From: Metaphire vulgaris
Lineage: Eukaryota; Annelida; Clitellata; Crassiclitellata; Megascolecidae
Direction of reading: 5' to 3'
DNA: 64,000 nucleotides
NCBI GenBank assembly: GCA_018105865.1
Contig: CM030842.1
Span: 15,393,867 to 15,457,866, forward strand
Below the pieces are notes generated by a model. It had not been told where the DNA came from and made no database searches. It saw only the letters and a program-made list of their open reading frames with translations. Positions 34,066 through 48,079 of this stretch are shown in pieces; positions within the stretch are counted from its first letter, which is position 1; the number at the start of each line of letters is the position of its first letter. The translations under genes and the position numbers were made by a program.

Positions 34066-35495
34066 CTGAGAAAACGAAATCGTTTGAAGGAAATATGCAC
34101 GCGCACGTACGGGTTCGTGAAAAATGTCGTCCTGAATCATAACGCGATGGTCACTTTCGATGAGATGTCATATACATTGGCGGTGCTGCATTTCAAATGA
34201 TTAAATAGATTAGAAGATACGTTCGCTGTCTGACGTAACTAAGCCCTTGAGCAACATTGTGCCTTGTTGTTAGAGCAAGGGCAAAGAGAATTAACATAAC
34301 AATGATTCCTCTTCAAGAGAATATTTTTTAAGCATCTAAAAACATGCTAAAGAGAAACAAGAAAGTTTCCAGCAACAGATATAGAATATTGCTTCAATAG
34401 ATTCATTTCACTGTTGGGAAATTTTTATATCGGTGTATCAGTAATAAACAACAGCACAATATCACATCTAACATATTAAAACATCCCTCTGGAATGAATT
34501 TGAATATTGCCAAGCATATTGCAGATCTTTTAGGATTAAAAACTTACAAGCAAAGGGATTTACCGGTAATCTTAGTACATTAATACAATGAAACTTGATA
34601 CTACCGGTACTTGAATATTACACCATATAGACCTAAGCAGTTATCTGTAATCGCTCACCGTTTTTCTGCTTTTGTACCACTCCTAAATCCCAGCCTTCTA
34701 AGAAAAGAAAACCTAAAATACACACTGGTCCAACCAGGGTCAGGGCTGACCTGTGCTGGTCCCCCCCCCTGCAGAATAAATATCTGGTCTCCTTTGATAG
34801 AGGATGTGGAAGATGCAGTTGTATAAAAAAAATTATCCATTGGATAGGTCCCTGTGACCACAGGTCCGGGGTCTAACTAAAAAATAAACTGCTTTCTTGT
34901 ACAGTCATATGAGAGAATATAGCAGCCCTTTTGCAAACATTTCTTTTTTCAACAGGCTACCTCTCTGCCCCCAGAAGAGAACACTGCAGACAAAATCTCT
35001 GCTGCTCAACCAGTTTACCCAAAACGCATTGGTGGAGAAAAATTGATCGATTAGAAATCATACCAAAGATCAGTTGTCATGCAACAGAGGACACTACTTC
35101 CTTACTGGTTCAAAACGACATGCTATACGTCATGTCCGTACGTGACAGTGAAGAGTGACAGTGAAGATCGTTGCAGGCGGACATTTGTCAATACAAGAAA
35201 TGACATTGTTGCTCACATGTTGTGTAATAACAAGACCCAAGCAACCACTCAAAGTCAATTTGGTACATTATCCATACATAGCTCGATTTCATCTTACAGG
35301 GAACACAAATTTATGACTTCAGAGGCTTATCAACCCCCAAAGTCACTAGTTTTGCCTTAATTTACCTTAAGCAAACTCTGGTCATTAAAATAACAGAGGA
35401 ATAAATATTTACTCAGTGGGGGCAAAATTAATTGCAACCAGAAGACTGCATAGGTATTTATTACGGTCACGAGACCTCGAACACAGATCGGTTAC

Positions 35496-35607
35496 CTCAT
35501 GTTGTAACACGACCAAGTCTCGGCAGGAAATTTGTAGTCCGAATCGGACCGGTTGTCGCAGGTGATGTTATGACCATGCAAAACAGTTGAAGAATCAAAC
35601 AGCAGAT
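35496..35607 (-). CDS. Exon 2 of the six-cysteine secreted protein
   Basis: This 112-bp exon adds residues 51-86 plus split codons at both ends. The acceptor is GCCGTGTTTCAG|AT (phase 1) and the donor ATGAG|GTAACC (phase 2). The peptide contains the first two mature cysteines (ITCDN and WSCYN), two N-glycosylation sequons (NIT, NRS) and an aromatic/acidic middle. The frame is open only in the phase demanded by both neighbours: phase 1 from the 51.0-kb exon and phase 2 into the 34.0-kb exon, where AG plus G gives arginine. Two independent phase matches make this a real internal exon rather than chance. It is too short to appear as an ATG-initiated ORF. Confidence 0.7.
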
Positions 35608-36149
35608 CTGAAACACGGCAATGAAAGCAAAGTCCGATATAAAGCCTCACACAACACAACACCAGATTAAAAAAACAACGCTAAGCTACAACAAGCCTCT
35701 ATCACTAAGTTACGTGAACCCAACGTCCGATGGGCTGGGGGAGGAGGGATTCAACCCCCAACTGGCCGAGGAGCTAAATCAGGTTCAACTCCAGCCAATC
35801 TTATGGCATCAGTATGTGGATGTACAACTGCTGCTTTAGTACTGAGATCCCAGGGATAAACTGCCGCCCCAACTGTTTAATTACGTTGTCGACAGTGTTA
35901 CTGCCAGATTCTTGGAATAAAAACTTAAAAACACGTCCAATGAATTTTGGCTTTTGAAACATTTTGGTTTTTATCAACAGGTGGAGTCTTGTGCTCCTCT
36001 TGCCTTGGATTTAAAACACACCACAGAAGCCGGACGGATTAAGGGCATGGGGGAAGACGAGGACCCCTTAGTGGGTCAGATTGGGGACCCCATTAATAGA
36101 CCCCAGGGCAATTTATTCCACTTAACTCTTTGCAGAACATGATGTCAAC

Positions 36150-37930
36150 TAATGACAGAAACTGGTAATCATCACATTCTGTATGTGTGTATGTGTGTGT
36201 GTGTGTGTGTGTTAGTGTTAAAATCTGAGCTAAAATGCAAATTTTTAGAACCAATATCAGAAACAAGAAAAAATGTTCATGAATAATAAATTCAATGTGT
36301 CAATTTACACTTTTTGGAAATGTGAACAAACTGCATTTCTAAATTTAACATTGGTATAATTAATGATCAAGTATACAGTTCTGGTAACCAAATCAATGAT
36401 GATGTGCAACTGTGCAAATACATTAGCGTCTAAGCCACAGATGCATTACCAATACTGTGAATGGCATCAGTGCATATTTCACAGAGCATAAAGTGCAGGA
36501 CAGAATGAATATATTGATAAATGGTAATTGAAAGGTTCCAAGAGCAACAAGTCCCACCAAAGGACACTAATCAGAGAGTTTGATCGTAATCAGCACAGCC
36601 TTTTAAGAGAGTAAAGCCTATAATGTAACGTAATATAATATTTATATAGCACCCCTTATACCAAAAAAATCACTCAGAATCACTCACCACTGTGATTACT
36701 GCATTATAAAGATGCGAGTTTTAAGTAAATGTAAAGTAAGAATTTGTATATTATAGCACCTCTTTTATTACGACCCAGAATCATTCCTTGCTTCAGAGTT
36801 ACCTTGCAAGGTAAAGTAAGACATAATACCGTATATAATCGCATATAAGTCCACAAATTTATGCTCTAAAATTTGCTTAAAACACAGTCAACTTATCCAC
36901 GAGTATATACGGTAATTTGAGCTTTGAAGGCCGACCCTAAAAAAGTCAGCAGACAATGAATCAAAGGTTTTGCAAGTAAGCTGTCCACAATGACAGCCTC
37001 CTTATCTATTACAAGAAATAACATAGAAAGGAAGTTCATTGTTTGAAGAGACCCTCAGACTGTTTGCCTGGATCAACTTATTTATTCAATGACAATTTGA
37101 CAATGGACAATGCATTCATACAATATGGAGACATGGAAGAGGTCAGATCCCTTGATTTATGGGTTTGTTCAACGTGCCCCCCCCCCGTAGACTGCACTGT
37201 GGGCAGCTTACACCCCCTGTTGGACTCTCAGTGAAAAAAGGTTCTCAGCAGAGGACGAAATTGATTGAAATGGGATTTCTCAACTCTCAATCGTCTAATG
37301 CATCTGCACCAGTGATAGCGATTATCCGTAAATGCTTGATTCACTTCGAAATAAATCAAAAAAGATTGGTCGTCAATTTGCCTGGGACATTGGGATTCAC
37401 TCTCCTGGTCAAGCCCAGCCCCCCCCCCATCACATAAGTCAAAAATGTTTGGGCGGGAGTAGTCTGACCGCCCACTGCCTTTCTGAAAAATCGAAAGCTG
37501 CAACAGATATAAGCGTTGAATCCAATATATAATATTCCATCAACATCCACATTAGCATGTCTGATAACAACAAGCAAAAGCAAAAAACACACCAACCAAT
37601 TACTGTACATGATCTAATGCCTATTGTAAGACCATTATATAATTATAATTGTATGGAAACTGGACCCACATGAACTGAAAAGCAACATTAAAATAGAGCC
37701 TGACTACCTAGTTAGTACCGGTACACAGTACTAGGCACACTTGTTAATAAGTGGATGATTGTGATAATGACTACAGCAACTATGATTATAATGCTGATGA
37801 TATGCCATCTGCATCGCTGAGTGCCTTAGTAACTTCAGTACAAATGGTTCATATGAAACGAAGTTTATGATAATAAAACAGTTGGTAACATTTGCCACAA
37901 CCAAACAAAAGCAATGAGCCTGTTTTCTCT
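36150..37930. other. Unassigned intron-1 DNA of the six-cysteine gene
   Basis: Short GT and AT runs and one ATTTATATAGCACC fragment near 36,640; otherwise nothing seen. Confidence 0.5.
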
Positions 37931-37933
37931 CAA

Positions 37934-40900
37934 GAGTCATTCCGTGTCAATTCAACAAATTTTTCGGAAAGTTCCAGGTCGACCATCTCAGAAAATTATG
38001 AAATTTGCCATAAATGTCCCCCAAACATCCAAGTGAAAGTTTGAAAATTTTAGCCTGCCCTCTTGAGCAGTTTTGAGATATTCAACTTTTTATAGTACCT
38101 GGGGTGGGCCGTTTTTGGCGTTTGCGACTGCCGCTTAAATTTCTTGCAACTTCAGACCTCTGTAACTTCAGAAATATCATAGCTAGGGGGCTGAAACTTT
38201 CTGGACTTATTCACTACTAGTAGTATTCTACAAAACAAGAGCAAAACTTTGTATATTGACAAAACTGTCCTTTCTGCAGAGGCACAAAAATTGAAGAAAA
38301 AGTTTGCACCTTTCCTGATATTCAGCATTTAGCTCTCCAAATGGAACCTTTCTCTTTATTTCAGAGTTGTAACTTTTATTCTGTAAACTGTCCTGTAGCT
38401 ATATTTTCTTTCAGTGCAAACAGATTTTTCATATTGTTACTCCCTGAATTTTTACTGGCTCTAAAAATGTGTCCAAAGGCCTATGACGACTTGGCTTTGA
38501 GTGTGAAAATGGCCATGTGGGACAGGTGGTAGCTTAAAATGAATGGTATCACTAAATAGAGCACATTCATTACTACAATATATCCAAAATCTGTGATGGT
38601 ACTTTTTCTTTAAGATTTTTAATAAATTTTCAAATTTACGATTTTTTTTAAAAGTTCACTATCTCCTTAAAACCCAATTCTTCAAAGATTAATTAGTGGT
38701 AAGAAAGAGAAGTATGATACACATCCAACTGCAAGGCAAGAATTGTCAAAATATGCTAATTATGTGGTATTTGGTTTGTAAATTGTTTGCCTAGAGCTAA
38801 GAAATTGATCAGTATATGCAGGTTTACAGCTTACACGGATCATATTGTTCATCAGTCTCATGACAAGTTTGTTTTAAAAAACACCTCTATCCTGAAATTA
38901 GCACAGCTGGAGAATGGAAGACACATTATAGTATATGGTAGAAAGATGTTTAGAGGATATTTTGTGCTAAAATGAATTGTCACCATCATTTGATGAGCGA
39001 TCGAGCTGTTGTTTAAATCCAACTGGTACATGCTGCTTCCACAGTTGTTAAATCCTCTGCTGATATCTGCTATGGTCGTCCAGTGGATGTTACTAGTGTC
39101 CATATTTTACATAATACACGGTTCTCCAGCACTCTGCAGATATCCTCCTGATTAGGCCTTTGGTAGGATCATAAATGGTCATATGGATGCATGAATACAA
39201 TCTTATAGTCATCATGTTCTTCTGACATGGAACAATTGATCCAATCCAACAGTCCATCATAAAGGCAGTCAACATACAGTAGTTACCAGGATTCAGCAAA
39301 GAGCATATTGCCACATAGTTGTCATGGCTGCTGCAGGAAACATAATACAGTAATGAATCTCCACTCCAGAAATTCTGCTACTTTGTAGTCCTCTGTCACA
39401 AAGAATAAAGACGTGATTTTCCCTAGTTCCAGGGAAATTTGAAGCTTTAAGAAATCTGTCATGGATTTCATGACCATCTGCTTTGATTTCTTTCTGGCTC
39501 ACCCACATAAACTTGATGCCTGTAATGTGCTGCAGGCACCACTTGTACAAATTACAAGGTGAAGAAATAAAGCTGAAATGATGGTCTGTAGAATTGCTCA
39601 TGCAACTTGATGTTTCACTGTGCCTCCTATGGCACCACTAGAACTTTTTCCATAGGATGTGGCAAAAAATGCCATTCTGAGGCTATGCAAAAGTCTTTAA
39701 AGTCCATGATTAGGTTTCTGAAGTTCTTGTAAATTTTTGTATTAACTTGCAGCACCATCACTGAAATAATAGAGTTTTGTCACAGCTAGAATCATGGTCT
39801 TTAGTTAACTGTTAACCTTCTGCTGAAATGTATGCACAGCCACTGCATCATGATGCTTTCCATAACTGACTCTGCACAGGCTTGTGCATTTTAGTTTGTC
39901 ATCTTGAATGTGGTACAGAACAAAAGGCTGATGTGTGCAGTGACTGTTGTCCCCATGAAATCCTTGAGCTGCATCATGAACTATGAATTAAATTTTCAGC
40001 AATATGATGAATGATTGTTACTTCATGGTGTGTTAACCTTGACTTTAATGACCTGAAGTATTGTGCCTGATTTCTAGAAATAAAATGATGACTAGCAAGC
40101 ATTTCAGTCCTCTCCACCAGCACTTGCCTCAAATCCACGTATTATGTAAAATATGGGCACCAGTAACACCCACTGGACATTCATACCAGATATCAGCAGA
40201 AGATTTAACAGCTGTGGAAGCAGCATATATCAGAGGTGCAAATAACATGTCATTAGTGCAATGTTTGGAAAGTTTGGAAAGTTGGATTCAAACAACAGTT
40301 CGATTCATCAAATGATTGAAAAATTCAATTTATATCCTCTAAGCATCCTGCTACCATATACTATAATGTGTCTTCCATTCTCCAGTTGTGCTGTTGGATG
40401 TGTATCATACTCTCTTTCTTACCACTAATTAATCTTTGAAGAATTGGGTTTTAAGGAGATAGCGAACTTTAAAAAAAAATCGTAAATTTGAAAATTTATT
40501 AAAAATCTTAAAGAAAAAGTACCATCACAGATTTTGGATATATTGTAGTAATGAAAGTGCTCTATTTAGTGATACCATTCATTTTAAGCTACCACCTGTC
40601 CCACATGGCCATTTTCACACTCAAAGCCAAGTCGTCGATTTGACACATTTTTAGAGCCAGTAAAAATTCAGGAGTAAACAATATGAAAAATCTGTTTGCA
40701 CTGAAAGAAAATATAGCTACAGGACAGTTTACAGAATAAAAGTTACAACTCTGAAATAAAGAGAAAGGTTCCATTTGGAGAGCTAAATGCTGAATATCAG
40801 GAAAGGTGCAAATTTTTTCTTCAATTTTTGTGCCTCTGCAGAAAGGACAGTTTTGTCAATATACAAAGTTTTGCTCTTGTTTTGTAGAATACTACTAGTA

Positions 40901-41174
40901 GTGAATAAGTCCAGAAAGTTTCAGCCCCTAGCTATGATATTTCTGAAGTTACAGAGGTCTGAAGTTGCAAGAAATTTAAGCGGCAGTCGCGAAACGCCAA
41001 AAAACGGCCCACCCCACGTACTATAAAAGTTGAATATCTCAAAAACTGCTCAAGAGGGCAGGCTAAAATTTTGCAAACTTTCACTTGGATGTTTGGGGGA
41101 CATTTATGGCAAATTTCATAATTTTCTGAGATGGTCGACCTGGAGCCATTTGTTGAATTGACACGGAATGACTC
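37934..41174. mobile_element. Foldback-type DNA transposon, about 3.2 kb, with long inverted arms
   Basis: The ends are GAGTCATTCCGTGTCAATTC and its reverse complement. Arms 37934-38720 and 40415-41174 are inverted copies, sharing the 'MEPFSLFQSCNFYSVNC' reading on opposite strands. A further inverted block pairs 38890-38965 with 40330-40395. The unique core carries the decayed transposase-like ORF. No clear target duplication was found, and the superfamily is not assigned. A related end (GACATGGAATGACC) occurs at about 42,452-42,465. Confidence 0.8.
39060..39990 (-). pseudogene. Decayed transposase-like ORF inside the foldback element
   Basis: Read across several frames with internal stops, the minus strand holds ordered protein-like blocks. 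They are FHGDNSHCTHQPFV, then YYFSDGAAS(stop)YKN near 39,740-39,775, FCIASEWHFLPHPMEK, GIKFMWVSQKEI, NFPGTRENHVFI, and finally EEHDDYKIVFMHPYDH and EDICRVLENRVLCKIW near 39,100-39,230. From memory, these resemble an uncharacterised transposon protein common in marine invertebrates and fish (SDG..SQYKN, AEWHFFATSHGKG, FMHP..P). Frameshifts and stops show it is dead. It lies between inverted arms of about 0.8 kb. A second copy of the C-terminal block lies on the plus strand near 40,130-40,240. Confidence 0.5.
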
Positions 41175-41190
41175 TCTTTGGTGTGCTTTT

Positions 41191-41790
41191 GTTATAGGCC
41201 TAAGCGACTAGAGGTCCACAGGCAAAACGACATAGAAAAAATACCATTGTCATAGGAAATATATTTTAATAGCAATCAATTTCTGCCAATTTCAGTAGAG
41301 GGTGCTAGCCCTCTGTACCCTATAACTCAAAGATTTAGTCGCTCCTTCCAAGATATCAAAAGTTATAGGTCTAAACAGCTAGAGGTCCACAGGCAAAACG
41401 ACATAGAAAAAAATGCCATTGTCATAAGAAATTAAGAAATGTATTTTAATAGCAATCAATTTCTGCCAATTTCAGTAGAGGGTGCTAGCCCTCTGTACCA
41501 TATAACTCAAAGATTTAGTCGCTCCTTCCAAGATAGCAAAAGTTATAGGTCTAAACAGCTAGAGGTCCACAGGCAAAACGACATAGAAAAAATGCCATTG
41601 TCATAAGATATATATTTTAATAGCAATCTTTGCTGCCAATTTTTGCCAATTTCAGTAGAGGGTACTAGCCCTCTGGACCATATAACTCAAAGATTTAGTC
41701 GCTCCTTCCAAGAAATCAAACGTTATAGGCCTAAGCGACTAGAGGTCCACACTCCACAGGCAAAACCACATAGAAAAAAATACCAAATGG
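41191..41790. repeat. Tandem repeat, 171-180 bp unit, about 3.3 copies
   Basis: Units begin GTTATAGGYCTAA..CTAGAGGTCCACAG at about 41191, 41362, 41542 and 41722, with diverged spacing of 171, 180 and 180 bp. The array directly abuts the right end of the foldback element. Confidence 0.85.
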
Positions 41791-42469
41791 TACAAAACTT
41801 TTCAATGAGAAAGAATCAAGACACCAACATGAAATTTTCACCATAGCTAGTACTTACCAAGCACTACAAGCCTGCAAAGTTTGAAAACTGTGAGTTACTG
41901 TCAACATGGTCATATATGGGTCGTTGTGGGTGCAAAAATATGTGACTGTTACTCAGAAGATGATGCATAGTGGCCACAAGGTCTCATTATTGACAGAAAT
42001 CCTGTCTGCAGTCGATGAGTACATATATGTAGTTACATAAAGACGCAACAGACATAGTCTAATGTTTTGCTGATTCATAGTAATACCGGGTCAAATATTG
42101 GTGAAAACTGGCTGTTGTGGGATGTTTGGACATTTTTAGAGCATGCTGTGTAGCAAATATGATAAAGATTAATACACCATTCAACTCAGCTGGAAAAAGT
42201 GTATACACGCTGCAAATTTTCAGTCTGATATCTACTGTGGTTCTCAAGATATTAAACTTCAAAAATTGTAAAACGTAACACGCAGCGTCGACTCGCGATT
42301 AGCCTCGTATCTTCAAAATATCATATCTCTGAGAGTTTTTGACAAAAGAAGCTGAAAATTTCAAGAATTACTCAAATTGAGCTGTACTACAAGCCCTGAA
42401 AATTTCTTGCAGATCTGAGATGGTGTGGTGAACAATTGTCTAAATACTGGTTGAGATGACATGGAATGA

Positions 42470-44245
42470 CCCTGCTGCCTGTCCTCCTGTAGTCATATTA
42501 CAGTACTATGAGTCAGTTTATCAGGAAATTGACAGAAGGCAAATCGTTGAGCAGAGGATAGATAATCAGCCAATATATAATCAATGATTCTTTGCAGTAC
42601 AGACTAGGAGTTGATAAATTGCAGACAGATTTTCAGCTATATTGTCTTGTCTGAATAGTTTAGCTATTCATTCATGGCTATTCATCCATTCCAGCTGAAA
42701 ACAAAGCAGGTAACAGGGCAAACAGAACAAACAGAAGTTGTTCCACATTCAAACAAATTAAACAAATATCTAGTTTAAATCATCTTAGATTGTCTTCATA
42801 ACTTGCAATGGGTATAAAACTGTATGCCTAAAAGTAACTGCAATTTTCAAGTGGCTTCAGATGCCCTTGATAGCAAGATGCTGTCCTTGATAGTAAGTTT
42901 TTTCCATTAAAGTCTTATCTGCATACGGATTAATAAAGAGACATCCTATACTGCCCTGACCATACAAAATTCCATCAGATGCAGATCTATATTTAACTAT
43001 TTTAATATAAGATCGGACATCTTGGAAATAAATGGGGGGGACACAAATGAACCTGATAACTGTGGACACCTGAATATGCTGCAGTTGCAATGTTTAATTT
43101 TATGATCTGTATTAATATGAAGTGTGCTGTCAGAGAGAAATATTCAGATTTTCCTTGTGTCTATGTGCATTATTTTTTAAATAGAAAAATTCCAATATTC
43201 CCAAATTCCGATTTTGCAGACTAGCTTATATAACCAATTAAGCAACAATACAGAAGGAATGTTTGGCAAAATTGAAACTGCCAAGTTCATATACTCTTGG
43301 CTTTTTCAATTTCTCTGAATATTTACTGAAGTCCTAAAAAATAAAAGTAGGTTCTCCCAAGTTCCTAAAATTGTAGATGTATGGGCAATACACCTCGCGC
43401 TGGGGTACAACGTTCGGATGGGGAAGTCCTGGGCTGGGAAACTCTGATTTTTTAAGGTGCAAAGACAACGGCAGGGATGGTGGATGTATTCAACTCTCTA
43501 GCATCACTTAAGATCTTCGTGAAGTCCTAAAAGATTAACTACTGTAGATTCTCTAAAGACCAGTCCTAAAATTGGAAGGACACAAGACGGGAACAGGAGG
43601 CGGATCAACATTCTGTGTGTATGGAGCTGGCAAGGGCAGGATGGTGACGATGCCTCTTGGAAATGTCTTGTGCAGCTATTGCCACCAATGGGTTGGCAGA
43701 AAGCAATGATTATGATGATGATGGGCAATACAGGCATTTTTTATATAAGGGCAACAGAAGAACCTCTGATGACATCAGAAATCAGAATTCAATCAACGGA
43801 AGATGTGTGAAGTCTCTAGAACTAAAGCCACTTTCCTCATAAATACCAAACAAACTGATTAATAATGAGGTCTGTTAGATTAGGAATTACAATATCAGTC
43901 GAATTAAACATACAGTGGTAAGCATCCTAAATGCTATTGATCTCACATTACCATCTTTGTGTAATCCAAGGACTTCTTGGTGTAATCCCACAGAGGATTA
44001 CCGTATTCCTGATGCAAATGAAGCTCCGGTAATACCGGTATTTCTCTTCTCTATCTATCTGTCTTCTATATTCTATCCTTATCAGAAATTCGGCAGATAA
44101 GGGTCACTTATGGACAAAGAGACAGACAGACATACAGATATGCATACATACAGACAGACAGACAGATTTGCCTTTCAGGAAACCAAAAACAAAGACCTTT
44201 CAAGTTTCAACAATTGTCTTAGATCAAAGAACCAACCCACACACA

Positions 44246-44277
<32 letters not shown>

Positions 44278-45260
44278 TCACCCACACACCATAACCAGTA
44301 CTACAAAAACCAAACAAATACAGTGATATTATGGAATCTGCATAGAGGAGCTTTGCATTAAAATGCAAACTTAGCAATTCTGTTGAATCTTTCTCAGTAA
44401 CAGCAGAGTCGATCACTTTGCAAGCAGTCAGTCCATCAGCAGTGTCAAAATCCCAACTGCCTGGTTAGAGATGGCAAGCAAAGAGACCTGGATCTTTTCA
44501 CAGAAAACAAGGCCCATAAACCACCCGAAAATACTGGGAAAATAAAAAAGTCCCCACAAAAGATAAAGCACACAAGGAAGAGAATTATTTTTCAGTATTT
44601 TTTTATACAGCTTGCAGTAAGGTTGCCAAACTGCGAGTCGAGTCTCAGAGCCGGCGCCTCTAAGAGCCTCAACACAAAGCCTCGCAAATCACTCAAAGAC
44701 TGTGAAAACAACAGAGAGGAGAGATGAGAAAATGTTAAGGCAAAACAATGATGCTCACAATGCATAACATTTTATATGCATCTGTTTGTAAACCCCAAAA
44801 CTCAAATCTAGCAAGCGTCTGCCGGGTAAAGCTTCTGAACACAGAGGTGAATTTCATTAATTAACCCTTAACCGTGTATTTAACTGTAACTCAATGTAAA
44901 ATGGACGGATATACCCATCCCCAGTTAAGGGGTTAAGCATTTTACTTGCTCTAAATTTATCCTGTTGAATTCTTCCATCTCTTCAACATTGCTTTGGAAT
45001 ATAAACTTCATTAATACTGAGTAGGCACCCGCCTTTGTTTTTGGTTATGCTAACTCTTACGGCGCTATATAAATAGTCCAGTATAGAAAAATATGAATAA
45101 TGAGTTTCTGTACATTGGACAACAAAGATGATTTCATGCATGGCTGCTTACTATAAACCCTTCATCCAATCAATTAATACCCAAAATATCACACACTTCT
45201 CTGATGTCATCTCATTCTTTTTGCTTCAGTTCTTAATTGGCATATTTTATTACCCACCCT
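42470..45260. other. Unassigned intron-1 DNA of the six-cysteine gene
   Basis: Nothing coding seen. It contains a CA tract (44238-44276) and one TTAA MITE (44861-44936). Confidence 0.5.
44861..44936. mobile_element. TTAA-ended palindromic MITE (copy 4)
   Basis: Opposite orientation to the copy at 24963, with a small deletion at the GGATATATCCGGGATC centre. Confidence 0.7.
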
Positions 45261-46024
45261 CCCATGGGTTAATCTAGGCCGTTTCCGAAGGGGGGAAATT
45301 GCCCTTTTCCCCCTGAAATTTCAAATTCCCAAAAATTTTTGGCATGCATACTACATCAACTCCTAGCCTAGTTGTCCATGCCCTAGCTCACTCCCCCCGG
45401 TCTTGTCAGTTCCCCCTGAGTCCAGAAGTCTAGATTAGGCACTGCACAGTGCACACTCCCCCCAAAAACAGAACACACACACACATATGACAATGCACAC
45501 AAGCAGGCACCACTCTAATCTCATAGTAATTTCCTGAAGATTACAGCACACCAAGCAAAGCCCAGGTAGAGTAAATCCTATCTGATTACAAGTTACCACC
45601 CTGTATCCACCACGTCTAATCCGTAAATACCTCTCTGCTTAATATCCGATCTAATACACATTCAAATATCTCCAATCAATATGTTCAAGCACTTAATCTG
45701 TTACCCAGGGCCCAGACACAAATACGATTATACAGAAAATACTCAGAAAAAGGTGCTGGGATTTTGGCTTAGCATTGGCCTGCCCCCCCCCCATCATTCA
45801 GTTTCAATTTGAATTTTAATCCCACTACCACAACTGCAGCAAAGCAAGCATGAACTGTAAACCAAAGGAGAAAGTTATGTTCCACACTGTCCTTGCTACA
45901 GGTACCAGTATGTATAACACATTAGTCCCTCAGTAGGAATGTTCCTATTACATTAACTCCATACCAAGCAATAAACATAGCGGCGCTATATAAATTATCC
46001 ATTATAATTAGAAAATGCATAAAC

Positions 46025-46028
<4 letters not shown>

Positions 46029-46122
<94 letters not shown>

Positions 46123-46149
46123 GACAGAGACAGAGACAGAGACAGAGAG
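46029..46149. repeat. (GA)n(CAGA)n microsatellite
   Basis: GA run to 46078, CAGA to 46122, then GAGACA. Confidence 0.95.
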
Positions 46150-46707
46150 AATGTGTACAGTGTGTTTGTTTGCTAAACATCTAATTTGAAACCTTCAGAC
46201 TCAAGAGTTCCTTAACAATAACCACAGGGGTGTCTACAGATACAAAGAAAAGAGATAAAATGAATAGAATAATTCGGATTAATTATTTAATAACAAAACA
46301 ACTAAAACACAAGACTGGAGAATTTTTAAAAAGACACTGAATGTCTTTACATACTGTTGCTCTGTGAAAAATCATAGAGACCTTAAGCATTATATGGGCT
46401 CATGTTGCCCTAGACATAAAAATCTCGGGATTTAAAAATTCACAGTACTGGAGCACTCCAGCAGTAAGTCGATCCACTGTATCCACTATCCACTTCCCAC
46501 AACGATCGGATCATATTCAAATACAGACTTGGTTTTCAAAATTTCCAGAATTTTGCAAATTACTTTCATACTGACATACAGAATCGGAAAACTTCGAGAC
46601 AGGTACAACAAGTGGCTATATCTATTGTAGCCCAGGAGCTGAACTTTTATCCAGCAATATCCATAATGAAAATGTGTGTGTGTGTGTGTGTGTGTGTGCA
46701 TATTATA

Positions 46708-46947
46708 CATGGAGGTATTATCCCAGGAGATGGCATTATGTCATTTTTAGCCCAAGCTGCGTGAAGCCAGTAGCGCGTCTACAGGCTAAAATATATACCT
46801 CCATGGTTAGCGGCCATCTTGGTAGACCCAAATCATGTGTTTGCGGCCATCTTGGTAGACCCAAATTGTGGCTGCCGTCTGGGAATTTCCCAGCTAGTCA
46901 GCTCACCGAAATGACGTAATGCCGTCTCCAGGGATAATACCTCCATG
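46708..46947. mobile_element. MITE with CATGGAGGTATTATCCC ends and 8-bp duplication
   Basis: Inverted ends CATGGAGGTATTATCCCAGG and GGGATAATACCTCCATG, flanked by atattata on both sides. GCGGCCATCTTGGTAGACCC occurs twice inside. Confidence 0.75.
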
Positions 46948-47449
46948 ATATTATAATATATATCACAAAAAGAATAACAAGTCACGTGCAGCATTTTCCC
47001 TCACCTGTTCATGCAAGCAGCAGTCTACCCTATTATAACCCATAGCATTCATGTGCTGTCATTTTTGTAGTTCATTGGGTTCACTACCCTATTGTCAACA
47101 TATGCCATATCACGTAAGCACATGTCTGACATCTATTGTGGTCTGACAAGGATAAAATATTCAGCAAAAAAGTTAGCTAAAAATATCAGCCCCCCCCAAA
47201 AAGTAGTTTATGGGCACAAGGTAATAATGGTTGTCAACCACTACAATGTTGTCTGACAATAATTGACAGTACATATGCATTGAAAAATGTCTAAACCTTT
47301 GTGCCGGATTGACATTATGCTGGTAATATTGAAGATCATAAAACATGTTGAAATTTTGTCAATAAATCAATTTTTTAAAAACAATTGAGCTCAAGAGCAA
47401 ACATTCCAATAGAACTTATCCAATAAACGGATAGACCAGTGTGTAGTGT

Positions 47450-47453
<4 letters not shown>

Positions 47454-47527
<74 letters not shown>
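47454..47527. repeat. (AT)n microsatellite
   Basis: About 36 uninterrupted units. Confidence 0.95.
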
Positions 47528-47531
<4 letters not shown>

Positions 47532-48079
47532 ATGGCGATTGGCCAGTGTCACTGCCTGTGCCAAAGTCATGTTCTCTGGACCACAATTCCTCCACAATGC
47601 AAAGTTGTCCACTTCCAGTCTCTTGGCAATGAACAGAATTCAACATTTACAGGTGTGGGCTGAAGATAGTCTCCATCAGGTTTTAATATTTTCCCTTTAT
47701 TTATAAAACTATCAATCATGCCAAAAGTTCATCTAAACAGAATTTTGCCAAAATTTTTAACATGTCAAGATGAAAGGTTCCCAACAGGCCTCCGTACATT
47801 TTTAGCACTAAACTTTTTGTCTGAAGTCAGCTACATATGCACCCATGCACTGAGGCCTCTAGGGTCTTCTGTTACTTTCCCATAGATTCAAGTATAACAA
47901 AACTCAATAATCCTGCACAATGAAAACAGCACTGAATATAGCGTCTTGTATCCAGATCTGACCATTCTTAGAAGCAATTCCCAGCAATTTTCAACATTTA
48001 CACCTTGAGGAGAATATAAAATTCTTTAAAAGTCCAAAGGGTTTTGGTGCCACAAAACATTTTCACTGGCACTAATTGT

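Noticed and set aside
38341..40774. Two identical 62-codon frames (MEPFSLFQSCNFYSV) on opposite strands
   Set aside because: They are the two arms of the foldback element, not paralogous genes.
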